A stretch of 24,256 nucleotides of DNA from NCBI GenBank assembly GCA_964583165.1, contig CAZOVK010000031.1, forward strand, positions 1-24,256, in the 5' to 3' direction. The translations under genes and the position numbers were made by a program. This stretch comes from CAZOVK01 sp964583165. GTDB lineage: Bacteria; Bacillota; Clostridia; Lachnospirales; WRAX01. The first letter of the stretch is position 1. Each line of letters opens with the position of its first letter. Of this stretch, positions 14,866-23,311 are shown piece after piece. The notes below the pieces were generated by a model that was not told where the DNA came from, did not search any database, and saw only the letters and a list, made by a program, of their open reading frames with translations.

Positions 14866-16950
14866 CTATTTCTCGGCCGGCGTTTCCTTGTACTGACATT
14901 TACTGCAACAAATGCGCTTCGTTTTTGTGCCGCGCTCAACCAATGGGCTGCCGCAATCTGGGCAAAGTGTGCCTGTCGGCTTATCCCACGTCACAAACGT
15001 ACACTCGGGGTTACCCTCACAACCATAGTACGTGCGGCCTTTCTTGCTCTTTTTCACGAGCACCTTCTTGCCGCAAAGCGGACAGTCAACGCCGGCTTCT
15101 TCGTGAATCGGCTGTGTGTTGCGGCAATCGGGGAAGCCCGGGCACGCAAGAAATTTCCCGTATCGCCCAAACTTGTAAACCATCTTGCGCCCACACTGAC
15201 TGCAAACGACGTCGGATTCTTGGTCTTTAATCTCTATTTCGGCGATATTCGTTTCGGCTTCTTTGAGTTGTTCGGCGAATGAGGGGTAGAAGTCGCGTAT
15301 TATCTGCTTCCAGTCTGTTTCGCCCTCTTCAACGTTGTCGAGCGCGTCTTCCATACGCGCCGTGAAGTCGATGTCTACAATCTGTTCGAAATTCTTTGTC
15401 ATGATGTCGTTGACGATTTGACCGAGTTCTGTCGGATAGAAAACCTTGCTTTCCTTGACTATATAGTTGCGGTTCGTGAGTGTCGAAATAGTCGGCGCGT
15501 ATGTTGAAGGGCGGCCTACGCCGTTTTCTTCAAGCGTCTTGACGAGTAAGGCTTCGGAAAAACGCGGCGGCGGTTGCGTGAAGTGTTGCGATGGTATGAT
15601 TTTGGGTGTGGGTAAAGCCATGCCCTCTGTCATTTCAGGCAAATGCCCCGCGTCTGTTTCTTCGTCTTCCTTTTTATACACGCGCCTGTAACCGTCAAAC
15701 GTCATAATCGAAGCCGTTGCACGGAATTCATGCGCCCCGTTCTCGCCCGCCGCGATTTTGATTGTCACCGTGTCATATTCGGCTGTCGTCATCTGGCTCG
15801 CGACAAAACGCTCCCAAATGAGCGTGTAGACTTTTAGTTGTTCCTTTGTGAGCGCCGCTTTCACAACTTCGGGCGTGAGCGTCACATCTGTCGGGCGAAT
15901 GGCTTCATGCGCGTCTTGGCTTCTACCGCGTGATTTATACTCGTTGCGCTGTTTCGGCAGATATGATTCACCGTATTCTTTGGTTATGAACGCATTCGCC
16001 TGTTCATACGCCTCGTCAGAAATACGCAAGCTGTCAGTACGGATATAAGAAACCAAACCTACAACGCCATGCCCCGCTATTTCAACGCCTTCATAGAGTT
16101 GTTGCGCGTATTGCATGGTTTTGGCGGCAGAATAACCGAAAGCGCGTGAGGCTTCTTGCTGTAACGTACTGGTCGAGAACGGCGGCAACGCCTTTTTCGT
16201 GCGCTTGCCCTTTTTCACGTCAGAAACGGCGAACGGGTGACCGCTCAAAGTCGCGATGAGGGTGTCTGTTTCTTCTTTTGTCGTGAGTTCGGCGCGTTCA
16301 CCTGCTTTTCCGTAATACTTAGCCGAAAACTTACCGCCGCGCTTTGATAACTCAAAGTCCACGTCCACAGTCCAAAACTCTTGCGGTACGAAGTTCTGTA
16401 TCTCGTCTTCTCTGTCACAAATTATTCTAAGCGCGACGCTCTGAACGCGCCCCGCCGATAAACCCTTTTTGACTTTATCCCACAGAAGCGGGCTAAGTTG
16501 ATAACCCACAATGCGGTCGAGCACGCGCCGTGCCTGTTGCGCGTCTATCAGTTGCATATTCAAGTCACGCGCTTCTTTGATTGAGCGCTTTACAGCCGTT
16601 TTCGTAATCTCGTTAAACGTGATACGCCTTGCCCTATCGGGGGTGAGCTTGAGCGCAAACATCAGATGCCATGAAATACTTTCGCCCTCGCGGTCAGGGT
16701 CAGTCGCGAGATAAACCTTGTCGGCGTTTTTAACCTCTTTGCGAAGTTTCGCCAGCAATTCCCCCTTGCCGCGAATTGTTATGTATTTCGGCTCAAAGTC
16801 ATGCTCAATATCTATGCCTAAATCACTCTTTGGCAAATCGCGCACATGCCCCATACTCGCCTCAATCTTATAACTGGGGCCGAGCATCTTTTTGAGCGTC
16901 TTTGCCTTGGCGGGCGATTCTACTATGACTAAGTGTTGCTTTTTCGCCAT
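14866..16950 (-). CDS. topA: DNA topoisomerase I (type IA)
   Basis: A 694-residue enzyme that relaxes negative supercoils by cutting one strand. The N-terminal Toprim domain shows VIVESPAKAKT and the metal-binding DPDREGE. The active-site tyrosine is Tyr302 in GLVSYIRTDS, and a KGLSAGRVQSVALR motif precedes it. The last 115 residues hold three four-cysteine zinc ribbons (CSQC..., CPLC..., CPDC...), which bind single-stranded DNA. I chose ATG 16950, five bases after GAGGA (16957-16961), over the in-frame ATG at 16962, which has no good ribosome binding site. It follows dprA by 23 bases and precedes the codY-like gene by nine, so it belongs to the same run. No residues appear to be missing. Confidence 0.97.
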   Translation of the reverse strand: MAKKQHLVIVESPAKAKTLKKMLGPSYKIEASMGHVRDLPKSDLGIDIEHDFEPKYITIRGKGELLAKLRKEVKNADKVYLATDPDREGESISWHLMFALKLTPDRARRITFNEITKTAVKRSIKEARDLNMQLIDAQQARRVLDRIVGYQLSPLLWDKVKKGLSAGRVQSVALRIICDREDEIQNFVPQEFWTVDVDFELSKRGGKFSAKYYGKAGERAELTTKEETDTLIATLSGHPFAVSDVKKGKRTKKALPPFSTSTLQQEASRAFGYSAAKTMQYAQQLYEGVEIAGHGVVGLVSYIRTDSLRISDEAYEQANAFITKEYGESYLPKQRNEYKSRGRSQDAHEAIRPTDVTLTPEVVKAALTKEQLKVYTLIWERFVASQMTTAEYDTVTIKIAAGENGAHEFRATASIMTFDGYRRVYKKEDEETDAGHLPEMTEGMALPTPKIIPSQHFTQPPPRFSEALLVKTLEENGVGRPSTYAPTISTLTNRNYIVKESKVFYPTELGQIVNDIMTKNFEQIVDIDFTARMEDALDNVEEGETDWKQIIRDFYPSFAEQLKEAETNIAEIEIKDQESDVVCSQCGRKMVYKFGRYGKFLACPGFPDCRNTQPIHEEAGVDCPLCGKKVLVKKSKKGRTYYGCEGNPECTFVTWDKPTGTLCPDCGSPLVERGTKTKRICCSKCQYKETPAEK

Positions 16951-16973
16951 TACAATCCTCATTCCATTGTTTT

Positions 16974-18074
16974 CTAGATTATTTCATATCTTTGTCCTGC
17001 ACTTCTTTTTATATACATCTGAATCTCTAGTTTTGTCAATATGAAATTTATATTTTGTATCGACAAAGATGTTTCTTCTGCCAATGTATCAGCCGAGCGG
17101 GCTCCTTTTTGAAGAAATTCGTAAACCAGGCGCGATTGTTCGTCCAGTTCCTTTATGCGGGCTTCTTGTCTTTCTTCTGTGTCGATTTCACTTCGCGCGT
17201 CAAACAGACCTATACGCAAGTGTTCAAGAATTTGGGCGGCTGACAGGGCGGGTGTTGCGCCGTCAAGTATCAGCTTGTTCGTGCCCTTTGATGTCCCGCT
17301 TGTGATATTGCCGGGGACGGCGAAGACCTCGCGCCCCAATTCCAGCGCGTATTCGACAGTAAAGCTTGTGCCGCTTCGCTCTTCGGCTTCTATTACGATT
17401 AACGCTTCTCCCAAACCCGCGATTATGCGGTTTCTCGCGGGGAAGTTCTGCTTGTTCGGTTTCTCCCCAAATGGGTATTCGGTCATCACGCAACCTGTTT
17501 GCTTAATGCGCTCGAATAGCTTGTGGTTTTCGGGCGGGTAACAAACATCTATGCCGCTACCTAAAACGGCGATTGTGTAGCCATTGGCTTCAAGGGTAGC
17601 TTCGTGGGCGTTCGAATCAGTGCCGCGCGCCATGCCGCTGACTATGCCCAAACCGCTGTTGACAAGCTCGGGGGTGAAGGCTTTAGTGACGCGCACGCCA
17701 TAGTCTGTGGCTTTCCGCGTGCCGATTATAGATATGAGCCTTTGTTCGCGTGGCAGTGTGCCTATGTAGTACAGGCCGATTGGTGGTAACGGGGTTTGGC
17801 GCAAGCTTTCGGGGTAGTATTCTTCAAAAATAGAAACGAACTTTGCGCCGTTCTTCTCCAGTTTCCGCATCTGCGCTTCAAAGTCATAGCGCGAACGTGA
17901 CGCAATGAGCGCGTCCACGGCGATTTCGCCGATACCGCCGATTATGAGCAATTCACTGCGTTTAGCCTTGAAAGCGTTTTCGGCACTGCCGAGTGCCCCA
18001 ATTATTGCCAAAGCCCGCTGAATCCCGATTTTGTCAGAGCTTAACAGCCACATTATATAGTCGTTCTCGTTCAT
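16974..18074 (-). CDS. dprA: DNA processing protein DprA (Smf)
   Basis: A 366-residue protein that binds incoming single-stranded DNA during transformation and loads RecA. The N-terminal part (about 1-65) has helix-hairpin-helix character, including GGIGEIAVDAL. The Rossmann-like core follows (about 80-285) with SIIGTRKATDYG (115-126), SGMARGTDSNAHEA (146-159), LGSGIDVCYPPEN (171-183) and FPARNRIIAGL (211-221). The C-terminal 60 residues form a winged helix (GARSADTLAEETSLSIQNI). The ATG at 18074 is preceded by AGGTG and lies seven bases after rnhA. DprA is widespread even in bacteria not known to take up DNA, so natural competence cannot be concluded; no com genes are in the window. Confidence 0.96.
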   Translation of the reverse strand: MNENDYIMWLLSSDKIGIQRALAIIGALGSAENAFKAKRSELLIIGGIGEIAVDALIASRSRYDFEAQMRKLEKNGAKFVSIFEEYYPESLRQTPLPPIGLYYIGTLPREQRLISIIGTRKATDYGVRVTKAFTPELVNSGLGIVSGMARGTDSNAHEATLEANGYTIAVLGSGIDVCYPPENHKLFERIKQTGCVMTEYPFGEKPNKQNFPARNRIIAGLGEALIVIEAEERSGTSFTVEYALELGREVFAVPGNITSGTSKGTNKLILDGATPALSAAQILEHLRIGLFDARSEIDTEERQEARIKELDEQSRLVYEFLQKGARSADTLAEETSLSIQNINFILTKLEIQMYIKRSAGQRYEII

Positions 18075-18081
18075 AATACAC

Positions 18082-18516
18082 CTACAACGCCGCTATAGCC
18101 GCCCGCGCCAACCTATCACAGTTTTCATTCTCGACATTCGCGGCATGACCTTTAACCCAAACGAACGTAACCTTGTGCTTCTCCAGCAACTCCAATACCC
18201 GCTCCCACAAATCCACGTTGGAAGCAGGGTCTGTTTTATTTCGCATCCAGTTGTTGCGCTTCCAGCGCGTGACCCAGCCTTTTTGAATCGCGTCAACGAC
18301 ATAACGTGAATCGGAATAGAGCGTGACATTGCACGGTTCTTTGAGGGCTTCTAAGCCCTTGATAACGCCCATTATCTCCATGCGGTTGTTTGTCGTTTTC
18401 TTGTCACCGCCCGAGAGTTCGCGCCTATGCCCGTTATAGAGCAAAACCACGCCATAACCGCCGGGTCCGGGGTTTCCGGAACACGCGCCGTCTGTGTAAA
18501 TCTCAATCGTTTTCAT
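18082..18516 (-). CDS. rnhA: Ribonuclease HI
   Basis: A 144-residue type 1 RNase H that cuts RNA in RNA-DNA hybrids. The catalytic carboxylates are all present: Asp9 (YTDGACSGNPG), Glu47 (NNRMEIMG), Asp69 (LYSDSRYV) and Asp134 (NCDRLAR), with His124 in VKGHA. The basic handle (WVTRWKRNNWMRNK) is kept. The ATG at 18516 follows a weak TAGGTG that overlaps the stop codon of the upstream gene; an in-frame GTG at 18522 lacks a site. Its place beside dprA and topA groups three nucleic-acid enzymes in one unit, which fits R-loop and supercoiling control, but this link is inference. Confidence 0.96.
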   Translation of the reverse strand: MKTIEIYTDGACSGNPGPGGYGVVLLYNGHRRELSGGDKKTTNNRMEIMGVIKGLEALKEPCNVTLYSDSRYVVDAIQKGWVTRWKRNNWMRNKTDPASNVDLWERVLELLEKHKVTFVWVKGHAANVENENCDRLARAAIAAL

Positions 18517-18522
18517 AAACAC

Positions 18523-19437
18523 CTAGCCGATATAATTTCCCATGATTTCTTGGATATTTTCTTGCGTGAAACTGTCGGGCGTTTCTTGTTCGTACAGTTC
18601 CCATTCCTCGATATGCCGCGCGATTTCGCCCGGGGCAAGTGTTTGGAGAGAACCGAGGGTTTCACATTCCAGCATGACATTGTTCGTGTATAATTCATGC
18701 GTGCAACCGCCGTCGGGGTAGTCTGCGTCCTCTAATTCCGTAAACTTAATGAGCAGTTGATTGGCCTTAAATACCCCTACCCAACCCGATTCATTCGTGA
18801 AGCCGATTTTGTTGGGCGTTGTGGCGTTATTGTCCTGTTGCATAACGATATAATCGTCACAGAACGCAAGCCGTTTGTCATTCAACCTCGAATAAGACCA
18901 TAAAACCAGATTGCGGTTAGGTAACACGCCTGTGTCAGAGTTCGTTATCGGCAAAACCGCCGTCGAACCTGCGCCGAACATGGTTATTGCCCAAGGCGCA
19001 AGCTCAATCTCGAATAAACCAATGTTTTTGACCATATGCTCAATCGTAATGCGTGGCTCGTCCTCGCCGAAAGTTATTCGCAATGACTTCTGGATGCCGT
19101 TGGCGCGTTCGGGCGCGGCTTTGAACATAATGCTTTCCCCTGTTTCAATGACCGTCACTGCTTCATTATCGGGGTGATAACAGCGCGGCAAGACTTCAGG
19201 CGAAATCCAGAGCCTGTGACCTCCGTAAAGCTTCACTTGTTCACCGCCGAACACCTCATATGCTTCGCCCAGCGTACTCTTGGCCAAATCTTGATAGAGC
19301 ATGTTATCAAACCCAACCAGATTGACACTCAATATGCGCGGGCCAAAGTCTAAACTGACCTCTATCTCAACAATCCCATTCGATAGTTTAAGTAACTGAC
19401 CGAAAACGGGGTGACTATATCTATTTTGCGTTACCAT
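18523..19437 (-). CDS. DUF4380-like aldose-epimerase-fold protein
   Basis: A 304-residue protein without signal peptide or membrane helices. The beginning (VFGQLLKLSNGIVEIEVSLDFGPRILSV) and the GGHRLWISPE motif near residues 72-81 recall the galactose-mutarotase-like fold of DUF4380 proteins, with LAPWAITMFG later in the chain. Aldose 1-epimerases use a His and a Glu in catalysis; I cannot place a complete active site, so the function is unknown beyond probable sugar binding or mutarotation. The ATG follows AGGAGGG with a four-base spacer, a strong start. It is the first gene after the minus-strand promoter at 19488-19516 and so heads the eight-gene run. Its link with rnhA, dprA and topA is positional only. 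Confidence 0.7.
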   Translation of the reverse strand: MVTQNRYSHPVFGQLLKLSNGIVEIEVSLDFGPRILSVNLVGFDNMLYQDLAKSTLGEAYEVFGGEQVKLYGGHRLWISPEVLPRCYHPDNEAVTVIETGESIMFKAAPERANGIQKSLRITFGEDEPRITIEHMVKNIGLFEIELAPWAITMFGAGSTAVLPITNSDTGVLPNRNLVLWSYSRLNDKRLAFCDDYIVMQQDNNATTPNKIGFTNESGWVGVFKANQLLIKFTELEDADYPDGGCTHELYTNNVMLECETLGSLQTLAPGEIARHIEEWELYEQETPDSFTQENIQEIMGNYIG

Positions 19438-19487
19438 GTTACCCTCCTATATCACCGATATTACACGAAACTAACATTATTGCTTCC

Positions 19488-19516
19488 ATTATATAGCATG
19501 CTTGCAAATTGGTCAA
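19488..19516 (-). promoter_or_regulatory. Predicted promoter of the eight-gene minus-strand unit
   Basis: On the minus strand TTGACC (19511-19516) and a perfect TATAAT (19488-19493) are separated by 17 bases. Transcription would start near 19481, about 44 bases before the first ATG at 19437. It interleaves with the divergent plus-strand promoter. Confidence 0.7.
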
Positions 19517-19530
19517 TCAGCGTTTATAAT
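19502..19530 (+). promoter_or_regulatory. Predicted promoter of the ABC exporter operon
   Basis: TTGCAA (19502-19507) and a perfect TATAAT (19525-19530) are 17 bases apart. Transcription would start near 19537, giving a leader of only about 15 bases that holds the AGGGGG ribosome binding site (19541-19546). Its -35 box lies within the spacer of the opposing promoter and the reverse is also true. Confidence 0.65.
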
Positions 19531-19551
19531 CTTTTAAGTTAGGGGGTAATT

Positions 19552-21342
19552 ATGTCATATACAAAACGCTTATTGAAACTCATGGAAGGCAACCGCGTTT
19601 ATTTCGTTATTGCGCTTGCGGCCACAGGTGCTGTTGCTTTCTGCTCCACAATCAACCCGATGATTATTCGACTTACCGTAGATTCCATTATTGATAATAA
19701 ACCGCTTGACGTATCTCCATATATCAGCTTCATTATCACAAAACTAGGCGGCTTGAGCGTACTGGCGCAAAACCTCTGGATACTCGGCATATCCATTGTG
19801 ACGGTCACGCTCGTAAACGGTATCTTTCAATTCACGCGCGGCACAATGACCTCACGCGCGGCGGAATCTATGGCGAAAAAACTCAAAGACAGGCTTTATG
19901 ACCATATTCAGAAACTGCCTTATAACTTCCATGTGAAGGCACAGACGGGGGACTTGATTCAGCGTTGTACGTCAGACGTTGAAACGATACGCCGCTTCTT
20001 CGCCGTTCATCTGATTGAAATGGGGCGCACGATATTCTTGGTTGGTATTGTGCTTCCGATAATGTTTTCTCTGAATGTGAAGCTTGCGCTGGTCAGCATG
20101 ATTATTATGCCTGTTGTGTTCTTTATGTCAATCGTGTTCTTCACGAATATCAAGCGCACGTTCAAGCTTGCCGACGAGAAAGAGGGCGAATTGAGCACTG
20201 TTTTGCAGGAGAGCTTAACAGGTGTCCGCGTTGTCCGCGCGTTTGGACGACAGAGATTCGAGCTTGACAAATTCACGAAAAGAAACGACGAGTTTACTAC
20301 ACTGAATATGAAGATTATCCAATATATGGCCGTATATTGGAGCCTATCTGACATGCTCAGTATCTTCCAGTTTGCTTTTATCACGGCTTATGGCATTATC
20401 CTTATCACACGCGGGGAGTTGAGCGTTGGAACGCTCATTCTGTTCACTTCGTATGAGGGAATGCTCATTTGGCCGATTCGTCAGCTTGGGCGTATCCTAA
20501 GCGACATGGGTAAGATGCAGGTTAGTTTGAACCGCGTGTACGAAATTCTTCAAACGCCCGAGGAGAAAGACCCCGAAGGGCGCGAACGCCCCGACCTACG
20601 CGGGGATATTGTTTTCTCTGACATAAGCTTTGAATATGAAGCGGGCAAGCCCGTTTTAAGCGATTTAAGCTTTACGGTTAAAAAGAACGAAACGGTTGCG
20701 ATACTCGGTAACACAGGCTCGGGCAAGTCAACAATTCTGCACTTGCTTCTGAGGCTTTATGACTATCGTGACGGGAGTATTACGGTTAATGGCGTTGAGT
20801 TGAAGCATATCGAGAAATCTTGGTTGCGTGAAAAGATTGGTTTGGTTTTGCAAGAGCCTTTCTTGTACTCTAAGACGATTAAGAATAACCTCAAGATGGC
20901 GCGTGATGAAGTCGCGGACGAAGACATCTTCGACGCAACGCGCACGGCATCTGTCCATGATGTTATTGAAGGCTTTGAATTGGGCTATGAAACGCTGGTC
21001 GGTGAACGCGGCGTGACACTTTCGGGCGGTCAGAAACAGCGTGTTGCCATAGCTCGGACGCTCATTAAAAACAGTCAGATTCTCATATTTGATGATTCAT
21101 TATCGGCCGTTGACACAGAAACAGACGCGCAAATACGCAAAGCCCTGCGCGAACACCGCGGCGACACCGTGACTTTCATCATCTCACAGCGCATAACGAC
21201 TCTGATGGAAGCTGACAGAATCTTGGTATTAGAACACGGGCGTATAACGGACTTCGGCACACACGAAGAACTCGCGAACCGCCCCGGGTTATACAAACGC
21301 ATTTGGGATATTCAAACGGCTTTGGAAGTTGAAGAAGCCTAG
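19552..21342 (+). CDS. ABC exporter half-transporter, degenerate-site subunit
   Basis: 596 residues: six membrane helices (about 15-310) fused to an ATPase domain (about 345-590). Visible motifs are Walker A GNTGSGKS (386-393), Q-loop LVLQEP, a canonical signature LSGGQKQR (490-497) and Walker B LIFDD (511-515). Asp515 stands where the catalytic Glu is expected, and the switch His is replaced by Gln546 (IISQRITT). These changes mark the low-activity partner in heterodimeric exporters such as BmrC/BmrD of Bacillus. Its intact signature would complete the active site of the next gene's product. The ATG follows AGGGGG by five bases. The substrate is unknown: drug, lipid or peptide are all possible. 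The next gene starts 19 bases after its stop. Confidence 0.95.
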   Translation: MSYTKRLLKLMEGNRVYFVIALAATGAVAFCSTINPMIIRLTVDSIIDNKPLDVSPYISFIITKLGGLSVLAQNLWILGISIVTVTLVNGIFQFTRGTMTSRAAESMAKKLKDRLYDHIQKLPYNFHVKAQTGDLIQRCTSDVETIRRFFAVHLIEMGRTIFLVGIVLPIMFSLNVKLALVSMIIMPVVFFMSIVFFTNIKRTFKLADEKEGELSTVLQESLTGVRVVRAFGRQRFELDKFTKRNDEFTTLNMKIIQYMAVYWSLSDMLSIFQFAFITAYGIILITRGELSVGTLILFTSYEGMLIWPIRQLGRILSDMGKMQVSLNRVYEILQTPEEKDPEGRERPDLRGDIVFSDISFEYEAGKPVLSDLSFTVKKNETVAILGNTGSGKSTILHLLLRLYDYRDGSITVNGVELKHIEKSWLREKIGLVLQEPFLYSKTIKNNLKMARDEVADEDIFDATRTASVHDVIEGFELGYETLVGERGVTLSGGQKQRVAIARTLIKNSQILIFDDSLSAVDTETDAQIRKALREHRGDTVTFIISQRITTLMEADRILVLEHGRITDFGTHEELANRPGLYKRIWDIQTALEVEEA

Positions 21343-21361
21343 ACAATGGATGTGATAGAAA

Positions 21362-23188
21362 ATGAGTTATTATGAGGAACAAGAATACACAAAGAGCTTT
21401 GACCTAAGCTTGTGGAATAAGTTATTGTCATACGCGGGAAAGTACAAAAAAGCCATGTTCGTCTTGGTGTTGGCACAGGTATTGATTGCGCTGGCTGACA
21501 CGTCTTACCCGATGTTTACGCGTTACGCGTTTGACACGTTTGTTGCGGCGGATGATATGTCGACATTCCCGATTTATGTTTGCCTTAACGTCGGCGTTAT
21601 CGTGATTCAGTGTTTTCTCGTGTTTGTGTTCATCAAGCTGGCGGGCTATATTCAGAATCGCGTCATGTATGACGTTAGGCAACGCGGCTTTCTACAACTT
21701 CAGAAATTGAGCTTTTCATACTACGACACGACGGCTGTCGGCTGGATGATGGCGCGTATGACCTCTGACGCGGGGCGCATTGGCGACATTCTGGGCTGGG
21801 GTCTCCCTGATTTATTCTGGGCGGGCGGTTATCTGGTGTTTGTGGTTATATCAATGTTTCTGATTAACCCCTTCCTTGCGCTTATGGTGCTTATAGCCGT
21901 TCCCGTGCTTATTGTTATCAGCATCTTCATTCAGTTGAAGATTCTGAAAGGCCACCGCATAGCGCGTAAGATTAACTCAAAGATAACGGGCGCTTATAAT
22001 GAGGGCATAAACGGCGCAAAGACGACGAAAACGCTCTTGCGTGAGCGCAAGAACCACGAAGAATTCATGGCGCTGACGGAGGATATGCGCCGCGCAAATG
22101 TGCGCGTAAGTATGATTTCGGCGTTCTATATGCCCGTGGTGTTGAGCCTTGGCTCGGTCGGCATAGGGCTGACGCTTGTTCGTGGCGGTTATATGGCGAC
22201 TGAACAAGTCATCTCGATTGGTACACTCGCGCTGTTTCTGTCTTACGCGCAACAAGTGTTTGAGCCAATTCGCCAGATAGCGGCTATGGTTTCTGAAATG
22301 CAGAGCGCACAGGCTTCGGCTGAACGGACGTTCTCACTTATAGAAACCGAACCCGATATAGTTGATAGAGAAGATGTTCTGTCAAAATACGGCGACGCAT
22401 TAACCCCAAAGCGCGAAAACTGGGAAAACATTCACGGTGATATCGAGTTTCGTGATGTGACGTTTAGGTATAAGACGGGCGAAGAGGTTTTGTCGCGATT
22501 TAACCTCAAAGTTGCGCGTGGTGAGAAAATCGCGCTTGTTGGTGAAACGGGCGCGGGTAAATCCACAATTGTCAATCTTATTTGTAGGTTCTATGAACCC
22601 ACTGATGGGCAAATCCTCATAGACGGCAAAGACTACCGCGAGCGAAGTCAGATATGGCTACAGTCGAACCTAGGTTACGTCCTCCAGACCCCTCACCTAT
22701 TCTCGGGGACTGTCATGGAGAACATCAGGTACTCAAACCTTGACGCGACAGATGAACAGGTCATTGAAGCCGCAAAGACAGTCAACGCCTATGACTTCAT
22801 CATGCGGCTCGAAAACGGCTTCCAAACAGATGTCGGAGAAGGTGGCAACAGGCTTTCGACAGGCGAAAAACAGCTTGTGTCGTTTGCTAGGGCGATACTC
22901 TCAAACCCGCGCCTGTTCATCTTGGACGAAGCGACGTCAAGCATCGACACAGAAACCGAAAAGAGCATCCAACAGGCCGTTTACCGCGTGTTAGAAGGGC
23001 GCACATCATTCATAGTAGCGCATAGGCTGTCAACCATACGCACATGCGACAAGATTCTGGTTCTCTCTGATGGCAAGATTATTGAGGGCGGCAGTCACAA
23101 AGAGCTTATGGCATTGCGCGGGCACTACTACAACCTCTACACGAACCAATTTAAGGAAGAAAAACAGCAGAGTTTGTTGAACAACTAA
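21362..23188 (+). CDS. ABC exporter half-transporter, consensus-ATPase subunit
   Basis: 608 residues with six membrane helices (about 30-325) and an ATPase domain (about 355-600). Walker A is GETGAGKS (394-401), Walker B ILDEATS with catalytic Glu523, and the switch His554 (IVAHRLST) is present. The signature is altered to LSTGEKQ (498-504) instead of LSGGQ. This complements the preceding subunit: one ATP site would use this Walker A/B with the partner's LSGGQ and be active, the other would be degenerate. A linker of about 25 residues (333-358) before the ATPase domain is longer than in its partner. The start follows GGATGTGAT, a fair match to the Shine-Dalgarno consensus. A terminator follows the gene. 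Confidence 0.95.
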   Translation: MSYYEEQEYTKSFDLSLWNKLLSYAGKYKKAMFVLVLAQVLIALADTSYPMFTRYAFDTFVAADDMSTFPIYVCLNVGVIVIQCFLVFVFIKLAGYIQNRVMYDVRQRGFLQLQKLSFSYYDTTAVGWMMARMTSDAGRIGDILGWGLPDLFWAGGYLVFVVISMFLINPFLALMVLIAVPVLIVISIFIQLKILKGHRIARKINSKITGAYNEGINGAKTTKTLLRERKNHEEFMALTEDMRRANVRVSMISAFYMPVVLSLGSVGIGLTLVRGGYMATEQVISIGTLALFLSYAQQVFEPIRQIAAMVSEMQSAQASAERTFSLIETEPDIVDREDVLSKYGDALTPKRENWENIHGDIEFRDVTFRYKTGEEVLSRFNLKVARGEKIALVGETGAGKSTIVNLICRFYEPTDGQILIDGKDYRERSQIWLQSNLGYVLQTPHLFSGTVMENIRYSNLDATDEQVIEAAKTVNAYDFIMRLENGFQTDVGEGGNRLSTGEKQLVSFARAILSNPRLFILDEATSSIDTETEKSIQQAVYRVLEGRTSFIVAHRLSTIRTCDKILVLSDGKIIEGGSHKELMALRGHYYNLYTNQFKEEKQQSLLNN

Positions 23189-23193
23189 AAGGG

Positions 23194-23217
23194 GCCGCGG
23201 GATTGGTATCTCGCGGC
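23194..23217 (+). terminator. Rho-independent terminator after the ABC exporter operon
   Basis: A ten-pair stem (23194-23203 with 23208-23217, one G-U pair) around TGGT begins five bases after the stop and is followed by TGCTTTACTT, a moderate T-tract. Confidence 0.75.
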
Positions 23218-23245
23218 TGCTTTACTTAAATGTTACAGAAATGGC

Positions 23246-23274
23246 TTGAACAAGTTGTCCTTTCATGTTAGAAT
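23246..23274 (+). promoter_or_regulatory. Predicted promoter of the secreted phosphoesterase gene
   Basis: TTGAAC (23246-23251) and TAGAAT (23269-23274) are 17 bases apart. Transcription would start near 23281, about 31 bases before the ATG. No riboswitch-sized leader is present. Confidence 0.5.
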
Positions 23275-23311
23275 ATAAGTGCAAAATTCATATCTTGAAA
23301 GGAATGTGCTA

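Noticed and set aside
19438..19551. CodY box in the divergent promoter region
   Set aside because: No sequence close to AATTTTCWGAAAATT is present; only general AT-richness.
23275..23311. Riboswitch or other structured leader before the phosphoesterase gene
   Set aside because: The predicted leader is only about 31 bases, too short for known riboswitch classes.
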